This document shows, piece by piece, positions 4,129-5,123 of a stretch of 5,123 nucleotides of DNA. The notes beneath the pieces are model-generated. The model did not search any database, had not been told where the DNA came from, and saw nothing but the letters and a program-made list of their open reading frames with translations. This DNA comes from a bacterium (lineage in GTDB: Bacteria; Elusimicrobiota; Elusimicrobia; Elusimicrobiales; UBA9959). Location of the stretch: positions 1-5,123 of the forward strand of contig JAKAMO010000160.1 of the NCBI GenBank assembly GCA_021812825.1, read 5' to 3'. Position numbers and translations under genes: made by a program. The stretch's first letter is position 1; each line of letters opens with the position of its first letter.

Positions 4129-5123
4129 CTATGCAGCGCCTGCTATGCCCGAAATTATGCCGCCGCCGAGCACCTCGTCGCCGTCGTAGAAGACGGCCGC
4201 CTGCCCGGGCGCCACCGCGAACTGCGGTCTGTCCAGGCTCACAGCGGCGCCGCGCCCGCCCAGGGCTACCCGGCACGGGGCCGGCTTATGCCGGTAGCGT
4301 ATCTGCACGCTGGTCCGCAGCTCCCGGCCCTCCGGGACCCTGAGCCAGTTCAGGCCGGTAACCGAGAACGCGGCGCTGTGTGCGGCGGAAAGCGGTCCCA
4401 TCACCACCTCGTTGGTCTCCGGCCGGACCTCGGTCACGTAAAGGCGGGCGCCGCCGTGCACGCCCGTGCCGCGGCGCTGGCCCACCGTGAAATTGAAGAA
4501 GCCGCTGTGGCGGCCCAGCCGCTTGCCGGACATGTCCACTATATATCCGGGCCGCGGCTTCACGCCGGCCTCCCTGCCGAGATAGGTCCCGTAATTGCCC
4601 TGCGTGACGAAACAGATGTCCTTGGACTCCGGTTCCGCGGCGGAAGGCAGGGAGAGCTTCGCCGCGGCCTTCCTGACCTCGCCCTTATTCATGGCGCCGA
4701 GCGGGAAAAGCAGATGCGGCAGCTGGGCGCGGCGCAGGCAGTACAGGAAATAGCTCTGGTCCTTCAGCGGGTCCGTGCCGCGGCAAAGGGCGTAGCGCCC
4801 ATCTTTCTTCTCGATACGCGCGTAATGGCCGGTGGCAAGGTAACCGGCGCCCAGCGAAAGCGCGAGCTTGTAGAGGTAGTCGAACTTGAGGTGCCGGTTG
4901 CACTCCACGCAGGGGTTGGGCGTGCGGCCGGCCAGGTAGGAGCCCACGAAATCGCCGATGACCTTCTCGGAGAACAGCCCCTGCGCGCTCTTGAAATAAT
5001 GCCGGATGCCGAGCGCCTGCGCGGACGCGCGGGCCTTGTCGGCGCTCTCGTCCCCGCCGCAGCACTTGATGCCGCCCCTGCGCTCCGAGAAAAGGCGCAG
5101 CGTGACGCCGATGACCTCGTAGC
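4129..5123 (-). CDS. mnmA: tRNA-specific 2-thiouridylase MnmA (N-terminus missing)
   Basis: Adds sulfur to C2 of wobble uridine 34 in tRNAs for Lys, Glu and Gln, using ATP to adenylate the base and a persulfide relayed to MnmA. The frame stays open to the window edge: 330 residues are present, starting YEVIGVTLRLF (codon at 5121). Roughly 25-30 residues, including the PP-loop SGGxDS motif, are beyond the edge. Visible hallmarks are the CCGGDESADKARASAQALGI segment, the nucleophile Cys in RTPNPCVECN (codon 4909-4911), LATGHYARI, the KDQSYFLYCL segment, and the second catalytic Cys in KDICFVTQGNYGTYL (codon 4612-4614). GQRRGTGV, TGLNW and RYRHKPAPC follow, with the C-terminal barrel end AVFYDGDEVLGGGIISG. 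Both catalytic cysteines are present, so the enzyme should be active. A GTG at 4947 that could be mistaken for a start is internal, since conserved MnmA sequence continues upstream of it. ddl follows 16 bases downstream. Confidence 0.97.
   Translation of the reverse strand, partial: YEVIGVTLRLFSERRGGIKCCGGDESADKARASAQALGIRHYFKSAQGLFSEKVIGDFVGSYLAGRTPNPCVECNRHLKFDYLYKLALSLGAGYLATGHYARIEKKDGRYALCRGTDPLKDQSYFLYCLRRAQLPHLLFPLGAMNKGEVRKAAAKLSLPSAAEPESKDICFVTQGNYGTYLGREAGVKPRPGYIVDMSGKRLGRHSGFFNFTVGQRRGTGVHGGARLYVTEVRPETNEVVMGPLSAAHSAAFSVTGLNWLRVPEGRELRTSVQIRYRHKPAPCRVALGGRGAAVSLDRPQFAVAPGQAAVFYDGDEVLGGGIISGIAGAA

Noticed and set aside
3663..4343. 226-codon + strand frame crossing ddl and mnmA.
   Set aside because: It lies antisense to two well-conserved enzymes and is Arg-rich without domain pattern, so it is a shadow.
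4129..4947. Treating the GTG at 4947 as the start of a shorter MnmA.
   Set aside because: Conserved MnmA sequence continues in frame to the window edge (EKVIGDFV, ALGIRHYF, YEVIGVTLRLF), so the gene is cut by the edge rather than short.
1..5123. Mobile element, CRISPR array, tRNA or phage genes.
   Set aside because: I saw no transposase or integrase motif, spaced direct repeats, cloverleaf with CCA end or structural phage protein on either strand. Composition is uniform apart from the 946-1075 promoter island.

Overview
The window is GC-rich bacterial DNA, tightly packed, with four recognisable protein genes and a scrap of a fifth. Ddl (D-alanine--D-alanine ligase) implies a peptidoglycan wall. 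MnmA (tRNA 2-thiouridylase) is a near-universal bacterial housekeeping gene. The GYF_2-type N-terminus followed by very long Ala/Pro-rich linkers recalls proteins I associate with Elusimicrobiota and similar GC-rich, mostly uncultured lineages. That placement is a guess: there is no rRNA or other phylogenetic marker here. I see no transposase, integrase, tRNA, CRISPR array, phage gene or compositional break.

Layout: (1) positions 1-92 (+) hold the last 29 codons of an unidentified gene. (2) Positions 94-945 (-) encode a single-pass membrane-anchored protein with a PrcB-like C-terminal domain, tail to tail with the first gene and separated from it by one base. (3) About 946-1130 is the only AT-rich stretch, a divergent promoter region with a candidate -10 box on each strand. 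On the + side it gives a leader with two GC-rich hairpins just before the ribosome binding site. (4) Positions 1131-2981 (+) encode a 616-residue modular protein: GYF_2-like domain, Ala/Pro linker, coiled coil, charged stretch, one membrane span, second Ala/Pro linker, small folded domain, histone-H1-like basic tail and an acidic Tyr/Glu tail. (5) Positions 2982-3035 contain two nested GC-rich hairpins between convergent genes; one is a probable terminator for the + gene. (6) Positions 3036-4112 (-) are ddl. (7) Positions 4129-5123 (-) are mnmA, lacking its N-terminus at the window edge. ddl follows mnmA by 16 bases with a good Shine-Dalgarno, so the two are very likely cotranscribed.

Functionally there are two blocks. 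mnmA-ddl is a housekeeping pair (tRNA wobble thiolation and peptidoglycan precursor synthesis). The divergent pair at 94-2981 encodes two uncharacterised envelope proteins, each with one predicted membrane span, sharing a control region. That pair is the part most worth attention. I found no defence system, mobile element or convincing new enzymatic system, and most of the window looks like ordinary chromosome.
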